Assembly (NCBI RefSeq): GCF_024139115.2
Contig: NC_085141.1
Coordinates: forward strand, 397,818,042 to 397,882,041
Direction of reading: 5' to 3'
Source of the DNA: Armigeres subalbatus
Taxonomy: Eukaryota > Arthropoda > Insecta > Diptera > Culicidae
Length of the DNA stretch: 64,000 nt
This document shows, piece by piece, positions 22,185 to 34,059 of the stretch (positions are counted from its first letter, which is position 1; each line of letters opens with the position of its first letter). The notes under the pieces were generated by a model that saw only the letters and a program-made list of their open reading frames with translations, searched no databases and was not told the DNA's origin. A program made the translations under genes and the position numbers.

Positions 22185-22425
22185 TAAGACTGTTATCCAT
22201 CTCGTGTGTGTGGAAGGAACATTGAAAGCTTATGATATCGAACAGCAGATGTCACTAGTGTATATGCAATATTACATTGATACAAACACGCAGCAACACC
22301 ACCTGTCGCCTGATAATGGGAATATTACAATTATACCATCAGGTGTAGTGGCTGTTGTTAAAATGTTTTGAAAGGGCCTCAAGCGGAATTTTTGCTAGAA
22401 TGCAACTGACGATCTCCTATTGCTC
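22185..22425. repeat. Dispersed repeat, copy D (inverted)
   Basis: A second reverse-orientation copy, more than 90 percent similar by eye to 21910-22140, joined to it through a short AAATAAACAAAT microsatellite (22160-22190). It ends in GCAACTGACGATCTCCTATT. Confidence 0.8.
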
Positions 22426-22549
22426 AATCATGACTTTAAACTACTGGCAAAATCTATTACTTTTATTTTAATTCAATGGATTTCCAACAAAATAGTCGTT
22501 TCTAAATTCATCCTTGATGTGGAAAGTGAATATTTTGAGTAATTAAATA

Positions 22550-23035
22550 ATAGGAGATCGTCAGTTGCATTCTAGCAAAAATTCCGCTTGAGGCCCTTCC
22601 TAAATATTTTAACAACAGCCACTACACCTGATGGTATAATTGCAATATTTCCATTATCAGGCGACAGGTGGTGTTGCTGTGTGTTTGTATCAATGTAATA
22701 TTGCATATACACTAGTGACATCTGCTGTTCGATATCGTAAGCTTTCAATGTTGCTTCCACACACACGAGGTGGAGAACAGTCTTGAAAAAATTGAAAGTA
22801 TACAGCTAGAATTTAGTATGGAGGTACAATGAAATCTCTTTTATTGTTTAGAACTGTAAAACAAGTCGTGGGAACAAAAAATCTAAAAATTATTTGTTGC
22901 TTTTTGACCTAGGTTTCATATTGATGCGATGCGTAGTTAATGAGAACGGATGATTTGTCCATACAAGGAAATTTATTTTACTTTAAATGTTGTGGCGCCA
23001 TCTCGTTCAAACAGCTCCTTTGTCTTTGCCTTATT
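22550..23035. repeat. Dispersed repeat, copy B
   Basis: The forward copy begins AGGAGATCGTCAGTTGCATT, the exact inverse of the end of copy D. Together D and B form a long hairpin around a roughly 120-bp unrelated spacer (22432-22549). It ends at CTTTGCCTTATT like copy A. Confidence 0.8.
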
Positions 23036-23116
23036 GTGTGACTTCAAAAACGATTTAAAAGTTTTGATTAAAGCCAAAATCTGCAATTTTCATTTTCCCT
23101 TGATTTTTAACATACA

Positions 23117-24010
23117 TGGGGCAAGTGGGACATATTTGAACAACATTTTCGATAGAGCCATTTTACCTGTTTTTAGATTGTTGTCTAGTGAAAAATAACT
23201 TTGACACTCATATATCATATGGATCTGAATCAAATGCAGTTGATATCGTTGGTTTAGTTGTTAAGAAGTAGTGTACAGTTGATTTACCAAATGTGAATTT
23301 TACTTTCTGAAAATTATCTCCCTAATGGAAAAGAGCAATGGTTATAACTATGCAAAATTTTCCGTTTACAGTGCAAACAATCTATTTATTCTACAATAGA
23401 TCAACAGGTTTTGTCTTGTGTTTTGTTATTTTTAAACTTCGTATCAGATTAACCGATCTTCAGATAAATACTTAAGACATAAATTGGCCATTTCGTTCTA
23501 TTATAAATTTACAACACCGCCTGAATAAAAACGTTCCTTTTGAAGTTTTAATTTATGTAATAATTTGTGTTAAACAGAGAAACATTCATTCGAAAAGTGA
23601 ACAAAGATTTGCTTATCTCCTCCATCTTACACATTTGGTAAGAAAGTAAGCTAATGTAAAGCTAGACAACAGACAATTAAACAGTAAACCGGCTGTTGTC
23701 TTGTTTTTATATCTGCTAACATTTTAATCCCTTTCTTTTCACCTGTCATAAGACGAGTTTATACAATCCCATTGAATTACACCACTTAATTGTATCTTGA
23801 CAGATACGTATTTCGACCTCAACAGTAAGGCCGTCTTCAGTGTCTCGTACTTGACTCGACTCGGCCAAAAACAAAAGTCGGACAATCAATAAACTCCCAT
23901 CCATGATCTGAAATACTACGACTCGGAAATTACATGAACATTATATCTACATTCTTCAAATTAGTTTCGTTCGACAGTGTAGAGCAGAATAGGTCCCACT
24001 TGCCCCGTTT
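23117..24010. repeat. Possible element bounded by GGGGCAAGTGGGAC inverted repeats
   Basis: GGGGCAAGTGGGAC at 23117-23130 and its reverse complement GTCCCACTTGCCCC near 23995-24008 bracket about 0.9 kb. A third copy of GTCCCACTTGCCCC lies near 24204. No transposase and no clear TSD are seen. Confidence 0.35.
23740..23880 (+). mobile_element. Single-arm copy of the CACCTGTCATAAGACGAG repeat
   Basis: The sequence runs from CACCTGTCATAAGACGAGTT through GACAGATACGTATTTCGACC to CGTCTTCAGTGTCTCGTACT. It is one arm of the palindromic elements at 33107-33385 and 42583-42824, here without the second arm. Confidence 0.75.
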
Positions 24011-24231
24011 GAAGGGGTAAGTGGGTCCCGTAGGTAAATTTATTTATGTCACTACCAATATTTTTGTAACTGAATAAATGGCTAACAACACGTCTACACT
24101 TCAACAACGGAAGCATATAATGATGTATCCGTGGTTAATGTCCTGAAATACCCTGTTTTCTAAGTATGCGTTAGCGATTTTGCTGAACTAGCGTTTTTTT
24201 AGGTCCCACTTGCCCCGGGGTACGTTATCCT

Positions 24232-24570
24232 ATTCTGCCAAACGTCCTATTCAGTTAAATGTCCTATTACGGCTCCTATTCTGCCAAACGTCCTATTCGG
24301 TCAAATGTCCTATTCTGCCAAATGTCCTATTCGGCCGAATGTCATATTCGGAAAAATTACCAATTCGGACAAATGACCTACTCGACCGGATGACTCTTTC
24401 GGCCAAATGACTTTCGGCCGACTTATGTCTATTGGTCCACTAGAGATGTAGGGCGTTTGGTCGAATGATGTTTGGTCGAAAGGGGATTTTTGAATGAATA
24501 ATTCTGGTACGTTTAGTCGAATGACGTTACGTCGATTGAATATTTGTAAGAAAGGAACTTTAGTCAACAA
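24232..24570. repeat. 17-bp TATTCTGCCAAACGTCC-type tandem repeats
   Basis: About a dozen imperfect 17-bp units alternate TATTCGGCCAAATGTCC-like words. They are related to the TTCGGCCAAATGACC repeats elsewhere. ORFs here are by-products. Confidence 0.75.
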
Positions 24571-24602
24571 TAATTGACCTTTCCCGTCAAAAATTGCATC
24601 TC

Positions 24603-24747
24603 GTTTTATTGTCTCAGTCGATTCTTTGGCTTATTTAAGGTCAACTTTCTCAAAGAACCTGTATTTTTTGGAGCCTCTAACTATTTCTAAAATCGGTTCT
24701 TTGGGAAAGTTGATCTTAAATAAGCCAAAGAATCGATTGAGCGAATA
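24603..24747. mobile_element. Small foldback element, about 145 bp
   Basis: CGATTCTTTGGCTTATTTAA at about 24610 pairs with the reverse complement near 24720-24740, and the arms continue through GGTCAACTTTCTCAAAGAAC, leaving a loop of about 40 bases. No TSD was identified. Confidence 0.65.
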
Positions 24748-25032
24748 AAAATGGTTGACAGGAAAGGTCAATTTAAAAAATTTGAAAGGATATTGATCTT
24801 GGCAAACCTCTCTAATCGACTACGATAAATCTATACAACCTGATCAAAAATAATTAAGTTGAATGATGTTTCGTCAAGTGACACTTGGTCGGAAAGACAT
24901 TACGTCAAATAGACATTTGGTCATATGAACAATTGGTCGAAATTAAATTTTCGGCCAATAATTTACGAATTATGGTTGGAATTTAATTTCAGACTGAATT
25001 CATTCCCTAGTAACATTTTGTTTTTTTTTATG

Positions 25033-25086
25033 GTTTTATAACACTCTTGAAGAGTAAATTATGGTCTTCAAGAGCGTTATAAAACT
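25033..25086. repeat. Compact hairpin
   Basis: TTTTATAACACTCTTGAAGA and TCTTCAAGAGCGTTATAAAA form a 20-bp stem with one mismatch around a loop of about 12 bases. It could be the core of a MITE or a small-RNA-like hairpin. No other copy is seen in the window. Confidence 0.55.
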
Positions 25087-25159
25087 TAAAATGTTGCTTG
25101 GGATTATTGCATAAATATTGAGTGGACGAAAGAGTATAAATGAAAAGAATAAGAAAATC

Positions 25160-25770
25160 ATTTTCATTCGACCAAATGCTTGACCAAATGTCACTTCGAC
25201 TAAACGTCCTTTCGGCGAAATGTCATTTGCCCAAATGTCGACTAGATGTTAATCAACGAAATGTTCCAAAGCTAACTACGATGAAGTATTGGCAAAATAA
25301 CATTGATATCATTGGTTTTTGAGCTTGTGCCGAAAAATAGAGCAGAGGGTATTTTACCATAAGTAACCAAAATGTTTCGCTATTTCCGTAGGTTTCCAAT
25401 TTTTCCAGAAGTTTCCGTTTGCTCAGGTGAAAAATCCTCATTAGCTTCCGTATTCGTTACTTCCACTGCTGATTGAACTTCTTCATGTCAACTAGATTCC
25501 TGTAATCAGTTCATATATGTATCTTCTGGATTATTTATTCAAATTTAACATAAAATCTTTTGACGAATTATCCATTTCACTAAATTCCTTATTACTGACT
25601 GAAACTCGCTTTCAACATTCGACTTAATGTCTTTTCAACTAAATGTCCATTCGACCAAATGTCCAATAGTCTAAATGTTCTTTCCACTAAATGGCCATTC
25701 GATCAAATGCCCTTTCGACTGAATGTCATTAAACTAAACGTCATTCGACGAACTGTCCCAAAGCCGATTC
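25160..25770. repeat. Degenerate 17-bp TTCGACCAAATGTCC-type repeats
   Basis: Imperfect units such as TTCGACCAAATGCCC recur at 25165-25260 and 25610-25760, around unrelated DNA. Weak copies lie at 24840-24960. The family is the same as at 24232-24570. Confidence 0.65.
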
Positions 25771-28700
25771 GTACGCAACGGCCACTTGATGATTCACTTT
25801 GTGCTGCTTTCTGCTTGTGTCCGCGCTTCTTGAAGTCTTGACTGAACTGAGGATTAAAGCCTAACCCAACATTAAAAATTTAAGCTGAATAATCCAGTTT
25901 TTAACAACAGAAAACTATATTTGGTCAAATAAGCGCTCTACTATATTCCATTGTAAATTGGGCAGCCCATAAGTTGCACGATTTTGATGTCTGTGCTTGC
26001 GATGCACATACGGCAATTTTGACGATCTCCAAATTTAATCTGCAGAGTTACCCCGGAAGATAGCTCTTTAGGCTGTCTGTGAAACAAACACCAAAAAATT
26101 TTCAGTCGCAATATATTCGATGCAAATGTATGGACTGCTTCTACAATTTATTTCAAGGCATCTACCTGGTACTTAAATTATACATGGAATGTTTTCCAAT
26201 GGCTCTAATAGATTCAGTTCTACGAAACGAGCTCTGCCAATAACTATAGAAGTCGTAACCGATGTTTTCTCACATGGTACTTTTTCATACTCCTAATTAC
26301 GAACGCATGAATAACAATTTGTTTTAAGCACTCGGTAGTTAATAACTGCATAAATGCTCAATAACACTAAGCTGCACAATCTCAGCTTATTTTTATACAC
26401 ATTTTTATGACGCATACGGTAGGTACGCATCGTGCCTGTGGTTTCCAAAGGATTCCTTTCTCCATGGATTTTCTCTCCCGGAACCCTTCAAAAGCAGAAT
26501 CCCTCCAATCCTCACGGTGGTAATGAATTTCTTCATCGTTGTTTTCAGAATTAAAAGAATCGTTTCCCACATTAGAGCTCATAAAGTATGCAACAAATCG
26601 TTTTCCTTATCGGACCTCTGTGGAGCGAAGGAGAAAAAAACACCCACTTTTTCATCGCAAGTTATGAAGTTACGAAGCTTCGGAAAAAGCGAGAAATTGA
26701 ACGACGGAAAACATAATGTTTCTGACCATAAATAATCGCAACTAATAAAATATTTATAACGTTATTGCTACGTTATTTCCATATTAAAACTTAATTTACG
26801 ACCGCCTGTAATAGTTTTGCCTGCGTTTGCTGCTGTGGGTGATGGCCACGAAGCAGCACCCTCTGCCCTGCCACCCCAATGACCAACGCAACTTGGCCGC
26901 TTGTTGCACTGCCAGCATTGCTTGCCCTGGGTCCGGAAGGACCTACCAGAAGATTGTCTTTCCTTCTTTCTCACTTGACTTTCAGCGTAACCAGAATGCC
27001 ATTCCAGGAAGGCGAAAAGTATTTAAAACTCCCTCCACTCACTCTCCGCACTTGTTACACAACAACCGTTGCGTTTCTGTGACAATCTTCACCGAGTCAG
27101 GGATTCAAAAACTTGCTACACGGGAGTACACCGAACGAACAGCAGATGGTTGTCATCATCAGTTGGTTAGTCGGCTGCCGTTGTTGCTGCTGCTGCTGCT
27201 GCTGCGGGTTTAAACCACTAGACTATAGGTAGTAGGGTAGGACCTGGTATCTGTGTCTCGTCGTAGTGAACCAGCCAGAAACAAGACACAGCAACGCAAA
27301 CTGCAGCCAAACGGGAAGCAACCACCCATAGCCAGCGTGATGCGGTACATTGTCAAATGCAAAACATCATTGTGTTCTGTTCGTCGTCGTCGTCGTCATC
27401 GGTCTTAGAAGACTGGGTGGCCATCAGGCCACGCAGGGATGACTCCCGAGCAGGAATGACTACCCGAAACATAACATATGCCGAATAGTAAAGTCAAAAT
27501 ATCAAAAAACTTCCAAAACCAAGATGAAGTAAAGATAAGACTCTTTTTATAGTTCAGAAACTTAATTTCAATTAATAGAAGCGGTAATAGATTGGAATTG
27601 TTTCAGTCAAGAGCAAATTGTTTCGTTTGCCTGATCGGGACGACATTGTCTTCATTTGCGAGGAAAATTGTTTTCCGAAACTCAAAAGAGAAGACACGAA
27701 AACGAGCTGCTGATGCTAATAGATTGCGCAATTTGGTTGAAGTAGAACTCGGCGATGTCACATTTCATTTCGGGCTGTCAGATGGCTGTTGGTCACGTTG
27801 ATTATGCGGAAAAAGGAGCACTACTTTTTGTGTCGGTCGAGTGAGTTAGGAAATTGATAGCGGCAGAAGTGATATTAATTGTGATTGCAAAAATTGTCGG
27901 TGTGATCATCTGAACTCAGAGGATGTTTTAACAGATCTATTTTAAACCGGCAGATTTCCATAGAAGACTTCAGTAACTTCCTTTTAAAATCTTTGTATCT
28001 TTACTATGTCTGAAACATGATGCACATGCCCAACATGTGACAGATCAGATCGAAAATCCACTTTCTCCAGTGAGGTTTGATCCCACGAAACCACTACGCT
28101 AGACAGGTGCTTTCCCTACTTAGTATATTTGTCCGGATGCTTCTTCTATGAGTCCAATCCAAATTTCTGGAGTTTTTCGAGGATTCTGTGTTGTGCAACA
28201 TTGCTCAGAAAATATTTTTATGGATAAGCATTGATTCGATCTAACTCTTATTCTTAATTTTTTGATCCAACAAAATGTATTAATCCTCCATTGAAACATC
28301 ATTCTTACGTTTCGACATGTGTCAATGGGCTTCCTCCCATACGCATCTGTTGCATTCCACTGGAAACTAAACCCAGCCAGTTTTAACGGATTTCCGGTGC
28401 AAAACGAGTTATCACCGATGGATGTCGTCCCCGCTGCAATCAATTGCCCGGGTGGTGATTTAAATCAAAACCTGGGCAAACATCCCATCACCAATCGTCG
28501 TCGCCCCGTACATGTCGATAAGGCAAGTTGAGTCGGTCACCAATCGGTGGTAAGCCTGGGCGGCGATGTACAACTCAGCTTCCAGGCAGCTGGACAATCA
28601 GCACACAGCCAAACCGCACGAATCATGAAATATGCCGGGAACGGTCGGTGACAAAAAAATTCCAATCACATCACGGAAATTGGTTTTCATAACATCCGGC

Positions 28701-30156
28701 CAAGAAGCGTCCACATTCCGGCCGTTTGTCTATCGTCGTTCCCTCGCTCGGAACCGTGGGAAAATGTTCGCGACAGCCATTAGACCGCATTCGAGTGATT
28801 TAGGAAGCGTATTTTTCACCGTGTCATCACGGGAACGAAGATTGTGACGCGACAGCAACAAGCGTTTTTCTTCGTACATTTCTGCCCGGTTTCTTCGACG
28901 GGAACAAATTTGAGGGACATCGTTCCCTCACAAACCAGCAGACGTAAGTGGAGAACCAGAAGTGGATTCCTTGTTATTTCTTCTGCAGTGCTTGAGGCCA
29001 TGGGGGCCCACATTCCTACCAGCAGCGACCGACTTGGCTGGGCGATGTCATCATCGTCGTCGGTCGCGGAGATGGCGTAATAATCATCAAGGTCTTTATC
29101 GTCATTAATTTTGTTGGGTGGCGGCCGGATGCAGCGGGAAAATGTTTGATGGAAGGCCCTTATCATGAGAATTGTAGCACCGTTACGGAGTGCATTTCTG
29201 TCGAATTTCAATTTGTTTGAACACGGTTTGAAATTGAGGCGATTCTATTTCCGTTTTAGGGAAACGGTGGGGAGGTCTCCGATAGAATCGTTTATTAGCG
29301 GAGCAAACTTAGTTGAGGTTCATAATTTTAAAACAAATTATGACAAAAACAAATTAAATATAAAATAATATTTTTAATAATATCATGCGAGACAAGTCTT
29401 TTCTCAAACCTACGAAAAATAATCGGAACATAAAGTGCCAAAGTTTTGACTAGGTTTCAACAAAAATAAAGATTGAATCTGAGCCAATGCAATGAATTAT
29501 TGAATGCTTGATTGTGACACATTTAGAATAAGCTACAGTTATACCAAATCAAATATTTTTTGCATCAAGCGCCCGGGGTTCTAAAACAAATGTTTGAATA
29601 CCAATGATTCAAATTCAATTTCAAGTAAAAAGTGGGCAAGAGATGGGCAAACTTGAAGCTCTTGAAGCTCTATAACAGATAAAAAAATAGAGGGGTTGTG
29701 TACAAAATTGTACCATTCTGCAGTCACCGATGACAACCACTCAATGATTTACCACATCTTTGCTACGGACGCCATTTTTGTGAATTATTTTCTTCAGCAA
29801 CTACCTGTCGACGGCCGCCATTGGCACAACTTCCTCTCAATGCCTCTTTCCAGTCACTGACAGCAACAACACGAAATTAAGAATTTTGTGAGAAAATTTA
29901 CCTTGTGCGCAAAATTTCCAGTACGGCAAACAAAACTTTCTTCTCCATAGAATAATTATCCTGAAAAGGGACCAATTAAGTGCGTCTTTTCCTTCAGTAT
30001 GCGAACAAATTTCACTTTATTACTGCTCCCACCGACGACAAGATTTCTGCAGCAACCACCGCCGATGGCCATCATTATTGGATGCATTTCAAATTCTAGA
30101 TGATGATGCTGACGAGAGAACACCACTGATGTTGATGCCGGGACTACTCTCCGAGA
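25771..30156. other. Mostly unique DNA, no gene supported; CTG run inside
   Basis: 26760-27460 and 28320-29210 are GC-richer and hold overlapping ORFs of at most 131 codons on both strands, without recognisable domains. A pure CTG run lies at about 27184-27206, and short CGTCGTCGT and CATCGTCGTC runs near 27383 and 29055 explain the Asp-rich ORFs. A degraded tRNA-SINE remnant lies at about 28070-28130 (- strand, related to the head at 20384). The GC-richer blocks could be regulatory or untranslated parts of genes outside the window. Confidence 0.4.
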
Positions 30157-30298
30157 AAGCTGCTCTCTTGTACCTAATGAAGTAAGCTCCGCCCCTTCGT
30201 TATTCGCAGCTAGTACACACAAAATTTGCACTCATAAAGATAAATGAAGGGGCGGAGCTAATGGGCTCACAATATTGATTACAAGAAAGCAGCTTCCC
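30157..30298. mobile_element. Foldback MITE, about 140 bp
   Basis: AAAGCTGCTCTCTTGTA at the left pairs with TACAAGAAAGCAGCTT at the right. AGCTCCGCCCCTTCG at 30187 pairs with GAAGGGGCGGAGCT at 30247. The arms are imperfect and the loop is about 45 bases. Confidence 0.65.
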
Positions 30299-30429
30299 CG
30301 CGCGTGCAAGCCATTTTGGCTGGCATCAGTGGCAGTCGTCGAAGTCTGTTGCGTCGAGCGGATTGCGGTGTCAGCATCGGCATCGGTGGTGCTCGTCGAC
30401 GTGTTGCTGCAGAATCATCGTGCGTGGCC

Positions 30430-30797
30430 GTTGGGCCGAGTACCGTTTGGCTGAATGTCATTAGGCCGAAGGCCACTATGCCGAAAGTTGTTTGGCCGAA
30501 CAGACCATTAGGCCGAATAGGTCATTTGGCCGAATAAGTCATTTGGCCGAATAGGTCATTTGGCCGCATAGGTCATTTAGCCGAATAGGTCATTTGACCG
30601 CATAGGTCATTTGACCGAATAGGTCATTTTGTCGAATATGACATTTGGCCGAATAGGTCATTTCGCCGAATAGGTCATTTGGTCGAATAGGCCATTTGGT
30701 CGAATAGGCCATTTGGCCGAATAGGTCATTTGGTCGAATAGGTCATTTGGCCGAATAGGTCATTCGGCCGAATAGATCGTTTGGCCGAGTGTGTCTA
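30430..30797. repeat. 17-bp tandem repeat GGCCGAATAGGTCATTT
   Basis: About 20 units of GGCCGAATAGGTCATTT with few changes, ending just before a GTGAGAAG array. The inverse orientation (TTCGGCCAAATGACC) appears at 31183-31280, on the other side of that array. Confidence 0.9.
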
Positions 30798-30799
30798 AC

Positions 30800-31180
30800 T
30801 TTGCTCTTCTCATTTTACGCAGTGAGAAGTGATAAGTGAGAAATAAGACGTCTCACTACTCACTTCTCACTCCTCATTTCTAACATCTCACTGTGAAGCG
30901 AGAAGTGCGAAGTGAGAAATCAGACGTCTCACTGCTCTCTTCGCACCTCTCACTTTTAACAGTGAAAAGTGAGATATGTGGAGTGAGAAGTGAGACATCT
31001 CACTTCCCATTTCTCACTTCTCACTGTGAAAATTGAGAAGTCAGTAGTGAGACGTCTCACCTCCAACTTCTTGCTTCTCACTTCTCACTGTGAAAAGTGA
31101 GAAAAGAGAAGTGAGACGTCTCACTTTTCACACAACATTATTTCTCACTTTTCACACCTTATTTCTTACTTTTCAAATCA
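30800..31180. repeat. GTGAGAAG/CTTCTCAC palindromic array
   Basis: Runs of GTGAGAAG alternate in strand with CTTCTCAC, and the switches fall at GAGACGTCTC palindromes (AGACGTCT core). The result is a chain of hairpins rather than a one-direction satellite. Further arrays of the same type lie at 32520-32945 and 38996-40080. Confidence 0.85.
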
Positions 31181-31182
31181 CC

Positions 31183-31850
31183 TATTCGGCCAAATGACCT
31201 GTATGGCCAAATTGCTTTCGGTCAGATGGGTTCTGACCAAATGGCTTTCGGCTGAATGGGTTTCGTTTAAACGACCCTACCCCCTTCATCAGCAATACTA
31301 AATCGATTTTTTTTCTGTGAATCGTGGCGAAGCATCGTCAGCGGATGTGTTTCGAGGCGCATATCCTTGTCCTTTTCAGGATCAGCATTTTAAATGGAAG
31401 GCATTGTTGTAGGATGCTATTCGGCCAAATATCATGTTCGGTCAAATTACCTTTCCGGCCAGATGACCAGTTCGGCCAAACGAATGGTTCGTTCAGCCTA
31501 GTGGCAATCGGCCAAATGGCTTTCGGCTGAATAGGTTTCGGCCAAACAACCCTTCCCCCTTCATCAGCAGTACGCAAGTGATTTTTTTTCTGTAAATGGT
31601 AGCGTGTGCCTATCCGCAACAATCGTCAGCGGATGTGTTTCGAGGCGCATAAACTGGTTCTTTTTCAGAAGCAGCATTATAAATGGAAAACAATATTGTA
31701 GGATGCTGTCAATACGATATACCGTGTGGACGTTGTAATGTTTCCAAAAGCACATTTGCACGAAATTCCACACGGCGTTCCATAGTCGAAAGGAACAACC
31801 GCACCTTAGGAAACGCCGCAATGTTATCTCCCCATAAGAATCGAGTATAC
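31183..31850. repeat. Inverted 17-bp units and a 290-bp direct duplication
   Basis: TTCGGCCAAATGACC-type units at 31183-31280 and 31420-31550 border two diverged direct copies of about 290 bp. Both contain CGTCAGCGGATGTGTTTCGAG (31338 and 31625) and TTGTAGGATGCT (31407 and 31697). Confidence 0.65.
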
Positions 31851-32339
31851 TAGCAGCAAAAAGTGCGGTGCGTCGTTTCCCTGTTCTTTAAAGGAACAGA
31901 AAATTTCTACTTTTTTGGATATAGAAAAGTTTCTTTCCCGAGCGCGAGTCACTCAGTTAATGATTGAAAGTGAAATTTTCTCGCAAGTATCAGACATTTG
32001 CTTTTCACTCAAGTGAAAATTTTTAGTTGGTAGTTGTACATTCTTAACAAGGTTTCAAAAATCGTAAATCGGTTCTTCTCAAAACTCCCATTTGAAACGG
32101 AAAAGAGTTGTTTTGAGACGAAATTTGTTTAAAGTGAAATAAAATTAAATGGCTATGATTGCATCGGCGAAGGTTGCTGTAGAAAATTTATAAGCCGCGG
32201 TAGCTTCTGCAGCCACTTCGCGGTAGGAAGTGAAATTTTCTCTTCCGATTCGGAAAAACGTTTGGTTGCTGTCAGTGATTGAAGGCACACCAAGACGCGT
32301 ATATTGCTTCCTTTTATGACCTCCCAGGGGTCTAGGTCT

Positions 32340-32945
32340 AGTTGGCTATAAATGTCATTAGGCCGAAAAAGTGGTTTGGCCAAATAGGTCATTTGGTCGA
32401 AAATGCCGTTTGGTGAAGTAGTCGTTTGGACTAAAATAGAGTCTTTTGACAGAAAGCTTCAGTTAGCAGAAAGTTTAATTTGGTCGAACGGGTCATATCG
32501 TGAGCTGAACGTGAATGTTGATCACAGAACAGGTAAACGTGAGTGAGACGTCTCACTTCTCATTCCTCATTTCTCACTTCTCAGAAAAATGATAAATAAG
32601 AAGTTGGAAGTGAGACATCTCACTACTTACTACTCAATTTTCACAGTGAGAAGTGAGAAATAGGGAGTAAGATGTCTCACCTCTCACTTCTCAATGTAAA
32701 AAGTGAAAGGCACGAAGAGAATAGTAAGACGTCTGATTTATTACTTCGGATTTTTCGCTTTCCACAGTGAGATGTTAAAAATTAGGAGTGAGACGTCTCA
32801 TTTCTCACTTCTTACCCCTCATTTCTCACTTATCACTTCTCACTTCGTAAAATGAGAAGATCATAGTGGAAAGGAAGACGCCTCTCTTCTTCACTTCTGA
32901 CATCTTATTTCTCACTTTTCACCGTGAGAAGTGAGATTCCCCTGT
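32340..32945. repeat. 17-bp units followed by a GTGAGAAG array
   Basis: Units like TTTGGCCAAATAGGTCA at 32345-32480 are followed by GTGAGAAG/CTTCTCAC palindromic repeats at 32520-32945. This is the same pairing and order as at 30430-31180. The DNA between 31850 and 32340 is unrecognised. Confidence 0.75.
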
Positions 32946-33106
32946 GAGGAAGTATTTTTACACAATATTTTCATCCGGTCCGGGTAGAACGATGGGTAAA
33001 AAAAATCCACTCCACAAAATTTTCTTCATCATCGCTTCTCTACTTAATTTTCACAAGCATATTCACTAAAATTTATGACCGCGACGGTATTGGAACCCAA
33101 TACAAT

Positions 33107-33385
33107 TTTGATAAGAAAATTATTTTGAGCTTTTTAGTGGAATGCTTTCACCTGTCATAAGACGAGTTTAAACAATCCCATTGAATTCCACCACTTAATT
33201 GATATCCTGACAGATACGTTTCGATCAGATGGGTCTTCAGTGTCTTGTACTTGACCTGGCTTAGTCGAGTCAAGTACAAGACACTGAAGACGGCCTTACT
33301 GTTGAGGTCGAAATACGTATCTGTCAGGATACAATTAAGTGGTGGAATTCAATGGGATTGTTTAAACTCGTCTTATGACAGGTGA
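33107..33385. mobile_element. Long-hairpin retroposon with about 15-bp TSD
   Basis: The left arm carries CACCTGTCATAAGACGAG, CCCATTGAATTCCACCAC and TCAGTGTCTTGTACTTGAC. The right arm is its reverse complement, so about 235 bases form a near-perfect hairpin with a short loop near 33265. Direct repeats CCCAATACAATTTTGA lie on both sides (33095 and 33386). The sequence GATAAGAAAATTATTTT leads into the left arm only, as at 42583. Confidence 0.8.
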
Positions 33386-34059
33386 CCCAATACAATTTTG
33401 AAAAGTTTAGAGCGCCCACTATAACCACGCCACCACGTGAACTGATTGAAAGCAAAGAGAAAAACTGCTTATATTGAACCCTGCTTATCGTGACGCATCG
33501 TCAGATTCAATAAGTTCGGAGAGGCCAAGAAAAGCAGCATTTGATTTTCGCGAAACATGGGAAGAAGGGTAACACATTTTCGCACCATCGCTTGTGCCGG
33601 AGTTTATTGCACCGCAATTAATCCGAATGAAATGGATATTGGAGAAAACCGTTGTCGCGTGATTGTGTGAGCGAGAAATCCGAACCCTGGAAGTGATGCG
33701 AAATAAGAAGTGAGAAATTAACCCTTATGCGGCCAACAAAAAAAACAGACGTGGATGGCCGACAGGGTACCCGTGTTCCCATAAATTGATATTCTCATAA
33801 CTTCAACAATTTTCAACCGATTTGGATAATTTTGACAGTTTTGGAAACAGAAACTCATATACTTTTTGCCCATTGTCAAGCTTGTGCCCATGGTTATTCA
33901 AGAAATCTTTGAAGTAAGGCTTAAGAGTCTACACGCGTAACCAAAGGCAATTTAACCAGTTTCAAATATGCTACAAGCTCTTTGCGCTTCTAAGAATTGA
34001 AGGTGTTCACAGTATATGCTTCGGGTAATGCAAAAATCCCTGAAATGAGGTCTTAGTCA

